Positions 33,874 through 42,608 of a stretch of 64,000 nucleotides of DNA are shown here, in pieces. The stretch's first letter is position 1; each line of letters starts with the position of its first letter. A program made the position numbers and the translations under genes. This DNA is from an uncultured Pseudomonadales bacterium. Lineage in GTDB: Bacteria; Pseudomonadota; Gammaproteobacteria; Pseudomonadales; Cellvibrionaceae. Below the pieces are notes generated by a model, which was not told the DNA's origin, searched no databases, and saw only the letters and a program-made list of their open reading frames with translations. Location: contig CANLDL010000002.1 of the NCBI GenBank assembly GCA_947489425.1, positions 868,001-932,000 of the forward strand. Reading direction: 5' to 3'.

Positions 33874-35169
33874 TCATAGATTATCTAGCTTTCTGTATAA
33901 GGTTCTCAAACTAATCCCAGCTTGATCAGCAACCTTTTGTTTATCACCTTCATGTAAATCAATTAGATCTAGTAGATAGCTAGTCTCAAGCTGCTTTAAG
34001 GTTGTAGTTTTTGCAGAGACTTTTTTTATATTTTTATCGGATGTATTTTTTTCCAATAGTAGGGCTTCTTGTATCGTATTTTTATCTATGACATTGGTGT
34101 CGCATAAAATAATTGCACGCTGAATCAAATTGCGAAGCTCGCGAATATTACCCTCAAAGCTTTGCTGTTGAAGCAACTTAATACCACCCTCGGTTATATG
34201 GTGATCTTCGCTGAGTGTGCTAATCATATGTTTGGCAAGCGCTGGTATATCTGTACGCCTTTCAGTAAGTGAGGGAACGGCAATAGGAAATACATTTATG
34301 CGGTAATAAAGGTCGAGGCGAAATTCCCCTCGCTTAATCATTTGCTTTAAATCTCGGTGGGTTGCGCAAATTAACCTAAAATCGGAAGACCTGACCTTAG
34401 TGCCACCCACACGCCTAAAGGTTTTTGATTCTATCAGGCGTAATAATTTAACTTGGGTCTCTAGCGATATATCGCCGATTTCATCTAAAAATAATGTGCC
34501 GCCATTGGCGTGTTCTACCAGTCCAATTTTATCGGTATGGGCATCGGTAAAGGCCCCTTTTTTGTGACCAAAGAGTTCGCTCTCTACTAGTGTCTCGCTT
34601 AATCCAGCACACTCCAATGTCACCATGGGAGATTCGCAACGCTCGCTCGCCAAATGGATCATATGGCTGACTAGCTCCTTACCTGTACCCGACTCACCCA
34701 ATAGCAGAACATTGGCATCGCTTTTGGCAACTCGGGTTGCACTCTTGATAAGCTTCTCAAAGGCGGGGCTATTACCTATAAATTTCTGTTTATCCGATGT
34801 GCCGCTAGCAAGTGGGACTGGCTTTAGTAGCTCGACAAAAAAGCTAAGGTTTTTTTCCTGGTCAAGTATAGGGATCATTTCTACATCGACATGTTCGCGC
34901 CCATTAGGGGTCTGATGAATATGCAAGACGCTTTCTTTTTGTTGGGACTCTCTGGCTGCGCGCAGAGGGCAGTCTTCACCAGCTTGGTCGCATGGCCTGT
35001 TATAACCATGGGACACTTGGTAGCAGTGGGGCTTAGAGGCGATATCAATACTGCCAAACTTATCTTCGTAATTTTTATTGGTGGCAATAATCTCATAATC
35101 CGATGTGACGAGGATCGCTGGGACTTCATATGCCTCTAGCATCTGGCCTAATTTCGCAGCTTCTTTCAT
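33874..35169 (-). CDS. fisR: Sigma-54-dependent activator of sulfide oxidation, FisR type
   Basis: The 431-residue protein has an N-terminal sensory region of about 120 residues. An AAA+ sigma-54 interaction domain follows, with Walker A LLGESGTGKELVS, the GAFTDA sigma-54 contact loop and Walker B GGTLFLDEIGDIS. A C-terminal Fis-type helix-turn-helix ends the protein (KQKVADQAGISLRTLYRKL). Three N-terminal cysteines at 49, 60 and 67 are spaced 11 and 7 apart. To my recollection this is the spacing of the polysulfide-sensing cysteines 53, 64 and 71 of FisR from Cupriavidus. It faces the persulfide dioxygenase and SQR genes, which are the known FisR targets, across a region with a sigma-54 promoter. 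NorR-type regulators share the architecture, but the context favours FisR. Confidence 0.88.
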   Translation of the reverse strand: MKEAAKLGQMLEAYEVPAILVTSDYEIIATNKNYEDKFGSIDIASKPHCYQVSHGYNRPCDQAGEDCPLRAARESQQKESVLHIHQTPNGREHVDVEMIPILDQEKNLSFFVELLKPVPLASGTSDKQKFIGNSPAFEKLIKSATRVAKSDANVLLLGESGTGKELVSHMIHLASERCESPMVTLECAGLSETLVESELFGHKKGAFTDAHTDKIGLVEHANGGTLFLDEIGDISLETQVKLLRLIESKTFRRVGGTKVRSSDFRLICATHRDLKQMIKRGEFRLDLYYRINVFPIAVPSLTERRTDIPALAKHMISTLSEDHHITEGGIKLLQQQSFEGNIRELRNLIQRAIILCDTNVIDKNTIQEALLLEKNTSDKNIKKVSAKTTTLKQLETSYLLDLIDLHEGDKQKVADQAGISLRTLYRKLDNL

Positions 35170-35201
35170 AGATTTTCCATTGCTCTAAGCTTAGGGGGTA
35201 T

Positions 35202-35237
35202 TGTCAAAAATGACATTTAATACTGACATATATGTCA
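35202..35237. promoter_or_regulatory. Pair of palindromic upstream activator sites (candidate FisR binding)
   Basis: Two perfect inverted repeats lie about two helical turns apart (centres 22 bases): TGTCA-AAAA-TGACA at 35202-35215 and TGACA-TATA-TGTCA at 35224-35237. They use the same five-base half-site in opposite arrangements. They lie about 80 bases upstream of the -24 element, a usual distance for a sigma-54 activator, and just ahead of the activator gene itself. Confidence 0.65.
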
Positions 35238-35310
35238 AAAGAAATCACTCGTAAATTTTATCTATTCAATAATATTCTTATAAATCAAAGGCTTGCCAGT
35301 TTTTACAGGG

Positions 35311-35328
35311 TTGGCATAAAGCTCGCTA
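35311..35328 (+). promoter_or_regulatory. Sigma-54 (-24/-12) promoter of the persulfide dioxygenase-SQR operon
   Basis: TTGGCATAAAGCTCGCTA contains GG (35313-35314) and GC (35325-35326) separated by exactly ten bases, with TGGCA at -24 as in the consensus. The expected start site is near 35338, about 55 bases before the gene. The downstream -12 half is imperfect (TCGCT). Confidence 0.7.
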
Positions 35329-35392
35329 TGTTAATTGCACATAAGTAATTGCCCAATACACCAAACAATAATAAAAGCTAAGAGACCAGCAT

Positions 35393-36286
35393 ATGAACAG
35401 CAACAATAGTGTTAAAGATGTGTTTCCCTTTTTTGATAGTAATAGCAATACCTTTTCCTACGTTATCAAGGACCCGAACAGCCAAGCATGCGCGGTGATT
35501 GATTCAGTTTTAGATTTTGACTATGCGGCAGGTCAAATTGCTTACGAAGGCGCTAATAAAATTATCGAGTGTATCAAGGCGCATAACTTAACCCTTGAGC
35601 TGCTTATTGAGACACATGTCCACGCCGATCATCTATCAGCTGCACCTTATATTCAGAGTGTTTTAGGTGGCAAGGTTGCTATTAGTAAACATATTGTCAC
35701 GGTCCAAAACGAATTTGGCCGCCTGTTTAACGAAGGTACGGAGTTTCAGCGAGATGGTAGTCAGTTCGATATTTTATTTGAAGATGACCAAAGCTACACA
35801 TTAGGCAATTTGAAGTGCGAGGCATTAGCCACACCAGGGCACACGCCTGCTTGTATGACTCACCTAATGGGTGATGTTGCTTTTGTTGGTGACACTTTAT
35901 TTATGCCCGACGGTGGTACAGCAAGGGCTGATTTTCCAGGCGGTGATGCGCGGGTCTTGTATCAATCTATTCAAAAGGTATTGAGACTACCCGATGAGAC
36001 AAGGCTCTTTATGTGTCACGACTACCAGCCTAATGGCCGAGAGCTGGAATACCTGACAACCGTTGGCGAAGAGAAAGCAAAAAATATACACCTAGCAGGT
36101 AGCGTGAGTGAAGATGCTTTCGTCAAGCTACGAGAGGCAAGAGATAAGACATTAGCAATGCCAAAATTAATATTACCTTCGCTACAAATTAATATGCGTG
36201 CTGGCTACTTCCCCAAGCCAGATAGCAACGAGAAAGTGTACCTAAAAGTGCCCGTGACGGGCCTGCAAGCTGTCCTTGAATCTTAA
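35393..36286 (+). CDS. Persulfide dioxygenase (ETHE1/Blh-type metallo-beta-lactamase fold)
   Basis: Persulfide dioxygenases oxidise glutathione persulfide to sulfite with O2 and a single Fe(II). The 297-residue protein has the metallo-beta-lactamase core with THVHADH (His75, His77, Asp79, His80), TPGHTPACM with a third histidine, GDTLF with the bridging aspartate, and a later FMCHDY histidine. The C-terminal extension (about residue 220 on) ends with NMRAGYFPKPDSN, resembling the type found with SQR in bacteria. It is followed at 27 bases by the SQR gene, so both enzymes act in sequence: SQR makes persulfide and this enzyme consumes it. Confidence 0.9.
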   Translation: MNSNNSVKDVFPFFDSNSNTFSYVIKDPNSQACAVIDSVLDFDYAAGQIAYEGANKIIECIKAHNLTLELLIETHVHADHLSAAPYIQSVLGGKVAISKHIVTVQNEFGRLFNEGTEFQRDGSQFDILFEDDQSYTLGNLKCEALATPGHTPACMTHLMGDVAFVGDTLFMPDGGTARADFPGGDARVLYQSIQKVLRLPDETRLFMCHDYQPNGRELEYLTTVGEEKAKNIHLAGSVSEDAFVKLREARDKTLAMPKLILPSLQINMRAGYFPKPDSNEKVYLKVPVTGLQAVLES

Positions 36287-36313
36287 TAAATAAAATAAAA
36301 ACGGAGAATAAAA

Positions 36314-37558
36314 ATGATGACTAAAAACAATAAAAAATTTGATGTGGTGATTATTGGTGCGGGCTCCGGTGGGATCGCAACAGCCAGTAGCATACAAAAG
36401 CGTAATCCGGCGCTACGCATAGCCCTTGTAGACCCCTCAGAAGATCACTTTTATCAACCGGGTTGGACAATGGTTGGAGGTGGCGTATTCAATGCCGAGG
36501 CTACTCGTAGAAAAACTAAAGACTTGATCCCATTAAATTGTGAATGGATAAAAAAGTCCGTGGTGGGAATTAACCCAGAAAATAATTTTATCCAGCTTGA
36601 TGACGCTGAACAGATAGCCTTCGATCACCTTGTCGTAGCACCGGGGCTTAAATTAAATTGGGCTGGCATAGATGGCCTGGAAGAAGCGCTTGGAAAAAAC
36701 GGTGTCACCTCGAATTATCGCTATGATCTCGCGCCTTATACCTGGGAGCTTGTGAGTAATCTTAAAAAAGGTAAAGCGCTTTTTACACAACCGCCAATGC
36801 CAATTAAATGTGCAGGCGCGCCACAAAAAGCGATGTATTTATCAGGCTCTGAGTGGTTTGACCAAGGCTGCTTAAAGGATATTGAAATAAAGTTTTATAA
36901 CTCAGGCGGTGTTTTATTTGGAGTAGATGCCTATGTCCCTGCATTAATGGAATACGTAAAAAAATATAATGCAGAATTATGTTTTATGAAAACACTCGTT
37001 AAAGTAGATGGAGAAAATAAAATAGCAACATTTAAAGATAGCGAAGGTAATATCACAGAAGATAGTTTTGATATGCTGCATGTTTGCCCCCCGCAAATAG
37101 CCCCGGATTTTATTCGCGAAAGCAATTTATGTGATGAGGCGGGTTGGTTGGATGTCGACCCTGCGACCCTACAAAGCAAAAGATATAATAATATTTGGGG
37201 TGTGGGTGATGTGATGAATACAACTAATGCAAAAACAATGGCTGCTGCTCGCAAACAGGCCCCCGTTGTTGCCCAAAATATTGTCAATGCGACCGAGAAT
37301 ATATCGGCGCGTGAATACTATGATGGTTATGGCTCTTGTCCTCTAACTGTAGAGAAAGGGAAAATAGTGCTGGCGGAATTTACCTATGGTGGTGTGGTGG
37401 CACCGACTTTCCCAAAATGGATAAATGATGGTACAACGGCAACCTCATTTGCCTGGATGTTAAAGGCAGTACTGCTACCTAAAGTATATTGGGAAGCAAT
37501 GCTTAAAGGCCGAGAATGGCTGGTAGGGTCAACTATTTCCAGTGAAAAGGTGTTATGA
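36314..37558 (+). CDS. sqr: Sulfide:quinone oxidoreductase (type II-like)
   Basis: SQR oxidises sulfide to persulfide or polysulfide and passes electrons via FAD to the quinone pool. The 414-residue flavoprotein has the dinucleotide-binding VVIIGAGSGGIATASSI, the YQPGWTMVGGG segment, KCAGAPQKAMYL with Cys166, and GSCPLTVEKGKI with Cys342. Two cysteines in these positions are the redox pair of this SQR type. No signal peptide is seen, so it should be a peripheral membrane protein on the cytoplasmic side. The good GGAG ribosome site before 36314 supports the start. Confidence 0.92.
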   Translation: MMTKNNKKFDVVIIGAGSGGIATASSIQKRNPALRIALVDPSEDHFYQPGWTMVGGGVFNAEATRRKTKDLIPLNCEWIKKSVVGINPENNFIQLDDAEQIAFDHLVVAPGLKLNWAGIDGLEEALGKNGVTSNYRYDLAPYTWELVSNLKKGKALFTQPPMPIKCAGAPQKAMYLSGSEWFDQGCLKDIEIKFYNSGGVLFGVDAYVPALMEYVKKYNAELCFMKTLVKVDGENKIATFKDSEGNITEDSFDMLHVCPPQIAPDFIRESNLCDEAGWLDVDPATLQSKRYNNIWGVGDVMNTTNAKTMAAARKQAPVVAQNIVNATENISAREYYDGYGSCPLTVEKGKIVLAEFTYGGVVAPTFPKWINDGTTATSFAWMLKAVLLPKVYWEAMLKGREWLVGSTISSEKVL

Positions 37559-37571
37559 TTTTGGGATTAAA

Positions 37572-37597
37572 CTTAGGTTAATAAATATTAACCTAAG
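37572..37597. promoter_or_regulatory. 26-base near-perfect palindrome between sqr and the Crp-type gene
   Basis: Arms CTTAGGTTAATA and TATTAACCTAAG are perfectly complementary across a two-base centre (AA). It starts 13 bases after the sqr stop and ends 31 bases before the regulator gene. There is no T run, so an operator for the downstream regulator or an mRNA-processing hairpin is more likely than a terminator. Confidence 0.5.
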
Positions 37598-37628
37598 GCT
37601 GTATCGACTCACACACATGCTTATATAA

Positions 37629-38276
37629 ATGAAAGATAAAGATATACTAGAAAAAATTGGTTTGCCTAGCGAGTTTTTAACAAACAAAAAATTTGAGGCA
37701 TCAAAAGTTACTTTTGATAAAAACACAGTATTATTTAAACCGGGTGATCATTGTAGATTATTTCTTATTGTGCTCGAGGGTAGTGTGCGTGTTGAACTGA
37801 CTGCGAGACAAGGTAGGGATACTACCTTGTATCGTATTAACCCTGGCGAAAGTTGTGTTCTAACAACGACTGCACTTCTTAATTCAGAAAAATACTATGC
37901 GCAAGGTATTACCGAGACAGAAGTAACCGCATTGGCAATAACTACCGCGAGCTTTAATAGTGTGTTGCTAGAGTATCCTTCCTTCATGCAATATGTATTA
38001 TCCGACTATTCTAAAAAAGCCTCACTTCTTTTTGTGTTAATTGATCGACTTACTTCTAATAATATTTTGAGCAATGTAGCTAACTTCTTATTTGAGAACA
38101 AAGATGAGACCGATACATTAACGATTAAGCAATCCGAGCTTGCGAGAGAAATAGGTACGGCCAGAGAAGTCGTTGGCAGAAAATTAATCGAGCTAGAAAA
38201 GTCTCATATCATTATGAGAGAGCGTTCGGAGATAAAAATTATTGATCTACAAAAACTCAAAGCAATACTTATATAA
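37629..38276 (+). CDS. Crp/Fnr family transcriptional regulator
   Basis: The 215-residue protein has an N-terminal cyclic-nucleotide-binding-like beta-barrel (about residues 20-130), a dimerisation helix, and a C-terminal winged helix-turn-helix with QSELAREIGTAREVVGRKL. It lacks the four-cysteine N-terminal cluster of FNR. It has only Cys42 and Cys76, the latter in the motif GESCVLTT, so iron-sulfur sensing is unlikely while thiol chemistry is possible. It lies downstream of sqr behind a palindrome and probably controls its own and neighbouring sulfur genes; the ligand is unknown. Confidence 0.88.
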   Translation: MKDKDILEKIGLPSEFLTNKKFEASKVTFDKNTVLFKPGDHCRLFLIVLEGSVRVELTARQGRDTTLYRINPGESCVLTTTALLNSEKYYAQGITETEVTALAITTASFNSVLLEYPSFMQYVLSDYSKKASLLFVLIDRLTSNNILSNVANFLFENKDETDTLTIKQSELAREIGTAREVVGRKLIELEKSHIIMRERSEIKIIDLQKLKAILI

Positions 38277-38377
38277 AAAATTATCTTTGTATGAGATTTA
38301 GTCTCAAGGCTTAATTTGCGTCACATGTCAAAATAACCCCTCATTTATATAACTCAATGATGAATAGGGGAGGCCTT

Positions 38378-38569
38378 ATGTTTATCAGTAATCTTCACTC
38401 CATAGATCGTATCCTTCGTATAGTTATTGGCTTCGTTCTCCTTAGCCTTGTCTTTTGGGGCCCGCAAACAGCATTTGGCTATGTGGGTTTAATTTTGATA
38501 GTAACGGCGTTTATTAGCTTTTGCCCGCTATACCGTGTATTTAATATAAGTACTTGCTCAAAAAAATAG
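38378..38569 (+). CDS. DUF2892 (YgaP-type) inner-membrane protein
   Basis: This 63-residue protein starts MFISNLHSIDRILRIVIGF and has two hydrophobic segments. It carries the family signature FCPLYRVFNISTC with two cysteines. The ATG at 38378 is preferred over one at 38357 because GGGGAGG lies directly ahead. In other bacteria this domain is found fused or next to rhodanese and sulfide-oxidation proteins, which fits its place in the sulfur island. Its molecular role is not defined. Confidence 0.85.
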   Translation: MFISNLHSIDRILRIVIGFVLLSLVFWGPQTAFGYVGLILIVTAFISFCPLYRVFNISTCSKK

Positions 38570-38654
38570 AGCGCTTACTGCTATAGCTTTTACCTGTAAT
38601 CTAAAATGTTTACAATATAAGTGATATTTTTAGATAAAAAATAAAGAGCTTTGG

Positions 38655-39332
38655 ATGCCAAAAAAAACGCCATTTTCTTACCAGTCGCTGGCAAAAGAAT
38701 TGCCATCACTCTTTTCTGCTAGGCGCAAAAACTTACGTAGCAGTATTATAAAACTTAAAGAAAGTAAGCTGTGTTTATTTAGCCCTGTAAAAGGGCTAAA
38801 TAATGAGCTGCTTGCTAGTATTGAGGCTCTGGGCGAGCCTAGTTTTATTCTAGCTCCTAACCACTATCATCATGCAGCTATTGTTGAGTACGTGGAGCAG
38901 TTCCCACAAGCAATGCTATGTGCTCCAGAGTTTGCGATTCCTAGGCTCAACAAAATGACAGGGCTCGAGTTTTCTAATCTAGATGTGTTTATAAAACATC
39001 TGCCTAAAAATGTTTCAGTGCTTTCCCCAGAAGGATTAAAAACAGGTGAGATATGGCTTAAAGTTGTCGATAATACAAAAACAGCATGGCTTGTAGTGGA
39101 TGCATTCTCTGGGCCTTCTACCCCCGATTCAGGTCTATATGAAAACCAAGTAGAGCTATTAAAGACCTTCCCGCGCTATGGAGTTAAAAATCTAGCGGAA
39201 TATCAGGCCTGGGTTGCCGAACAGTTATTGTCAGACCTGCCTCAGTTTTTAGTGCCATGCCATGGAGCACCTATTTACAGTGATAACCTCGTTGATCAAC
39301 TGCAAAAAGTTATGGATACAGGTTTTAAATAG
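38655..39332 (+). CDS. MBL-fold-like protein, DUF4336 type
   Basis: The 225-residue protein resembles DUF4336 or degenerate metallo-beta-lactamase fold proteins. It has the segment LAPNHYHHAAIVEYV with three histidines, WLVVDAFSG, and CHGAP near the C-terminus. The normal HxHxDH metal motif is not present in full, so enzymatic activity is uncertain. It follows the DUF2892 gene by about 85 bases and may be the last member of the sulfur island, or an unrelated gene ahead of glyQ. Confidence 0.6.
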   Translation: MPKKTPFSYQSLAKELPSLFSARRKNLRSSIIKLKESKLCLFSPVKGLNNELLASIEALGEPSFILAPNHYHHAAIVEYVEQFPQAMLCAPEFAIPRLNKMTGLEFSNLDVFIKHLPKNVSVLSPEGLKTGEIWLKVVDNTKTAWLVVDAFSGPSTPDSGLYENQVELLKTFPRYGVKNLAEYQAWVAEQLLSDLPQFLVPCHGAPIYSDNLVDQLQKVMDTGFK

Positions 39333-39438
39333 CTTACTTATATGTACTTATTGATGAGAAGCCTGCAAAGCTCGTGTTAAATTAGTGAAAAAGTACGCTT
39401 ATAGAGTGCTTCGAATACCAATCCACACTATACCCCGC

Positions 39439-39444
39439 TATAAT
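39439..39444 (+). promoter_or_regulatory. -10 element of a probable glyQ promoter
   Basis: A perfect TATAAT is located 46 bases upstream of the glyQ start. No good -35 stands at 16-18 bases, so the promoter assignment is tentative. Confidence 0.4.
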
Positions 39445-39490
39445 CGGCGCCTTCTAATTTTCATTGATTTCATACTGGCCGGAGATAGGC

Positions 39491-40462
39491 GTGAGTGCAA
39501 GCAATACAAACCCCGCGATGGAGACATTTCAAGGTCTTATTTTAGTACTACAACAATATTGGGCTAAACAAGGTTGTGTGATTCTCCAACCGCTAGATAT
39601 GGAAGTGGGTGCAGGTACTTTTCACCCAGCAACATTTTTGCGCGCTATTGGGCCAGAGTCTTGGAGTAGTGCTTACGTACAGCCTTGCCGACGACCAACC
39701 GACGGACGCTATGGTGAGAACCCTAATCGCTTACAGCATTATTATCAATTTCAAGTAGCCTTAAAGCCTTCCCCCGATAATATTCAAGAGCTCTACCTAG
39801 ATTCATTACGCGAACTAGGTATTAACCCCGATATTCACGATATCCGCTTTGTTGAAGATAACTGGGAGTCGCCAACCTTAGGTGCTTGGGGTTTGGGTTG
39901 GGAATTATGGCTTAACGGTATGGAAGTAACCCAGTTTACCTATTTTCAGCAAGTAGGAGGCTTGGAGTGCTATCCAGTGACCGGTGAAATCACCTATGGT
40001 CTTGAGCGCATTGCCATGTACCTACAAGGTGTTGACTCTATTTATGACCTAACATGGACGATTGACCCTGCGGGTAATAAAGTCAGTTATGGCGATGTAT
40101 TTCATCAAAATGAAGTGGAGATGTCTCACTATAATTTTGAGCATGCCGATGTTGAGTTTTTGTTTCATAGCTTTGATATTTGCGAGCGGGAAAGCAAACG
40201 CTTAATTGAGGCAAAGCTACCTCTGCCTGCCTACGAGCAAGTGATGAAGGCGTCCCATGCTTTTAACCTGTTAGATGCTCGTCACGCGATCTCAGTAACC
40301 GAGCGGCAGCGTTTTATTTTGCGCGTGCGTACTTTGTCGCGAGCCGTTGCAGAGTCTTACTATAATGCACGTAAAGATTTAGGATTCCCTTTGGCGCCAG
40401 AGCCCTTACGCAAAGAGTTGCTTGCCTGTGATGATGAAAATACATCAAAAGGAGCTGCGTAA
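39491..40462 (+). CDS. glyQ: Glycine--tRNA ligase alpha subunit
   Basis: GlyQ is the catalytic alpha subunit of the tetrameric bacterial glycyl-tRNA synthetase. The protein contains [53 protein letters not shown] and [15 protein letters not shown], nearly identical to E. coli GlyQ. I chose the GTG at 39491 (about 323 residues) because GGAG lies six bases ahead. The alternative start at 39464 adds nine residues without homology. The stop overlaps the glyS ATG by one base. Confidence 0.97.
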   Translation: MSASNTNPAMETFQGLILVLQQYWAKQGCVILQPLDMEVGAGTFHPATFLRAIGPESWSSAYVQPCRRPTDGRYGENPNRLQHYYQFQVALKPSPDNIQELYLDSLRELGINPDIHDIRFVEDNWESPTLGAWGLGWELWLNGMEVTQFTYFQQVGGLECYPVTGEITYGLERIAMYLQGVDSIYDLTWTIDPAGNKVSYGDVFHQNEVEMSHYNFEHADVEFLFHSFDICERESKRLIEAKLPLPAYEQVMKASHAFNLLDARHAISVTERQRFILRVRTLSRAVAESYYNARKDLGFPLAPEPLRKELLACDDENTSKGAA

Positions 40463-42546
40463 TGAGTCAGGATTTTTTAGTTGAATTAGGTGTTGAAGAA
40501 TTACCACCAAAGGCTTTATTAACTTTATCTAATGCATTTACAAAGGGTATTGAGCAAGGCTTAAAAGACAATGATTTAAGTTTTGATAGCATTAAATCCT
40601 ATGCAACACCAAGGCGTTTAGCCGTTGTTGTTAATGGCCTTGCTGAACAAACCGCCATTAGTGATGTGGTTAATTGGGGGCCACCGACAAAAATAGCCTT
40701 TGATGGCGAAGGTAACCCAACCAAGGCAGCTCTCGCCTTTGCCAAAAAAAATAACATCGAAGCAGCGGACCTAGTCTCCGAGAACGATGGTAAAGCCGAT
40801 AAGCTTGTCTTTAGAACCCAAGCAGGTGGCGAGCCGGCAATTGGTTTTTTAGAGGGCATAGTGCAGCAATCTCTCGCTAAATTACCTATTCCAAAACGTA
40901 TGCGTTGGGGTGCAAATCGTTATGACTTTGTGCGCCCTGTGCACTGGTTAGTTATGCTGTTTGGTAGCGATATTGTTGATGCTAATATATTAGGTCTGCA
41001 AGCAGATAGGCTCACCCATGGACATCGCTTCCACTGCAATGAAGTTATATCGATTAGCCACCCCAAAGAGTATGCGGCTCAGTTACAAAGTGCCTACGTT
41101 ATGGCCGATATCGATGCACGCAAAGAGCGTATTCGTGAGCAAGTAATAGCCGAGGCTAAAACTGTTGATGGCGAGGCTGTAATTGATGAGGGCTTGTTGC
41201 AGGAAGTCACGGCCTTAGTCGAGTGGCCAGTGGCATTAATGGGTCGTTTCGAAGAGCGCTTTTTAAGTGTACCAGCAGAGGCGCTTATCTCCTCGATGAA
41301 AGAGCATCAAAAGTATTTTCATTTAGTTGATCAACAACAAAACCTGCTGCCCTATTTTATTACGGTATCAAATATCGAGAGTAAAGATCCTGCACAAGTT
41401 ATTGATGGTAATGAGCGCGTTATTCGCCCACGCTTGGCCGATGCCGCTTTCTTTTTTGAGACTGATAAAAAGACGACCCTTGAGGGTAAGCGTGAGCAAC
41501 TTAAAAAAATTGTGTTTCAGGCAAAGCTCGGCACTATTTTTGAGAAAACAAATCGAGTCGCCAATTTGGCGAGAACAATTGCAGTGCAAATAAATGCTGA
41601 CGAAGCTCAAGCTGAGCGAGCCGGGCAGTTGTGCAAATCTGATCTTGTGAGTGAAATGGTATTTGAATTTGCCGATATGCAAGGTATTGCGGGCTTTCAC
41701 TATGCAATTCATGATGGTGAAGACAAAGACGTGGCGCTTGCAATGAATGAGCACTACATGCCACGCTTTGCGGGTGATAATTTACCCACATCAGCTATTG
41801 GTGCTACGGTTGCTTTGGCTGATAGATTAGACACCTTAGTAGGTATTTTTGGCATTGGCGAGCAGCCAACGGGCTCTAAAGACCCATTTGCCCTACGCCG
41901 AGCTAGTGTGGGTGTATTACGCTTGTTGGTTGAGCAGAAGTATAATTTAGATTTACGTGAGCTATTAGCATTAGCTTTTACGCAATATTCTGGGGGTGAT
42001 AAACCATTACCAGAGGGCGAGGCGGTTATTGAGCAGGTATTGCAGTATATGCTCGATCGTTTTCGTGCTTGGTATGAAGAGCAAAAAATACCCGTAGAAG
42101 TCTTTCAGGCCGTTAGTATTAAAGAATTAAGTTATCCGCTAGATATTGACCAGCGCGTACAGGCGGTTAACCATTTTCGCCTGCTAGAAGAGTCTGTTGC
42201 TCTATCGGCAGCTAATAAGCGTGTGGCAAATATATTATCGAAGGCGGGTGGCGATATTGCATCCTCAATAGATGATACACTTTTACAAGAGCCTGCTGAG
42301 AAAGCATTGGCACAAGCTGTTGGTGCTAAGCAAAAAGAGCTTGCTCCTTTGTTCGAGGCACGTGATTACAAAGCAGCACTAAGCTCACTGGCTTCGCTTC
42401 GAGGTGTGGTTGATAATTTCTTTGAAGACGTTATGGTAATGGCAGATGACGAGGCGCTTAAAAACAATCGTCTTGCCTTATTGTTGCAACTAAGAGGCTT
42501 ATTTTTTGAGATTGCAGATATTTCTTATTTATCGGCAACCAAATGA
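40462..42546 (+). CDS. glyS: Glycine--tRNA ligase beta subunit
   Basis: GlyS is the tRNA-recognising beta subunit of glycyl-tRNA synthetase. The 694-residue protein starts with the classic [20 protein letters not shown], and has SYATPRRLAVVV, KRMRWGANRYDFVRPVHW and the HD-like region ALADRLDTLVGIFGIGEQPT. A C-terminal anticodon-binding DALR domain follows. The length is that of the E. coli protein (689). It is translationally coupled to glyQ (TAATG overlap). Confidence 0.97.
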   Translation: MSQDFLVELGVEELPPKALLTLSNAFTKGIEQGLKDNDLSFDSIKSYATPRRLAVVVNGLAEQTAISDVVNWGPPTKIAFDGEGNPTKAALAFAKKNNIEAADLVSENDGKADKLVFRTQAGGEPAIGFLEGIVQQSLAKLPIPKRMRWGANRYDFVRPVHWLVMLFGSDIVDANILGLQADRLTHGHRFHCNEVISISHPKEYAAQLQSAYVMADIDARKERIREQVIAEAKTVDGEAVIDEGLLQEVTALVEWPVALMGRFEERFLSVPAEALISSMKEHQKYFHLVDQQQNLLPYFITVSNIESKDPAQVIDGNERVIRPRLADAAFFFETDKKTTLEGKREQLKKIVFQAKLGTIFEKTNRVANLARTIAVQINADEAQAERAGQLCKSDLVSEMVFEFADMQGIAGFHYAIHDGEDKDVALAMNEHYMPRFAGDNLPTSAIGATVALADRLDTLVGIFGIGEQPTGSKDPFALRRASVGVLRLLVEQKYNLDLRELLALAFTQYSGGDKPLPEGEAVIEQVLQYMLDRFRAWYEEQKIPVEVFQAVSIKELSYPLDIDQRVQAVNHFRLLEESVALSAANKRVANILSKAGGDIASSIDDTLLQEPAEKALAQAVGAKQKELAPLFEARDYKAALSSLASLRGVVDNFFEDVMVMADDEALKNNRLALLLQLRGLFFEIADISYLSATK

Positions 42547-42608
42547 TCGTTGCGAATAGCAAATTTTTATTTGTTGTTTTAGGTGGCTCACTTTAGGTCT
42601 GTATTATT

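Noticed and set aside
38290..38306. TGAGATTTAGTCTCA after the Crp-type gene considered as a terminator
   Set aside because: The stem is only five bases and there is no T run.
41368..41791. Antisense frames of 128 and 85 codons within glyS
   Set aside because: They lie wholly inside glyS, have no ribosome sites and low-complexity, cysteine/histidine-scattered products typical of antisense readings.
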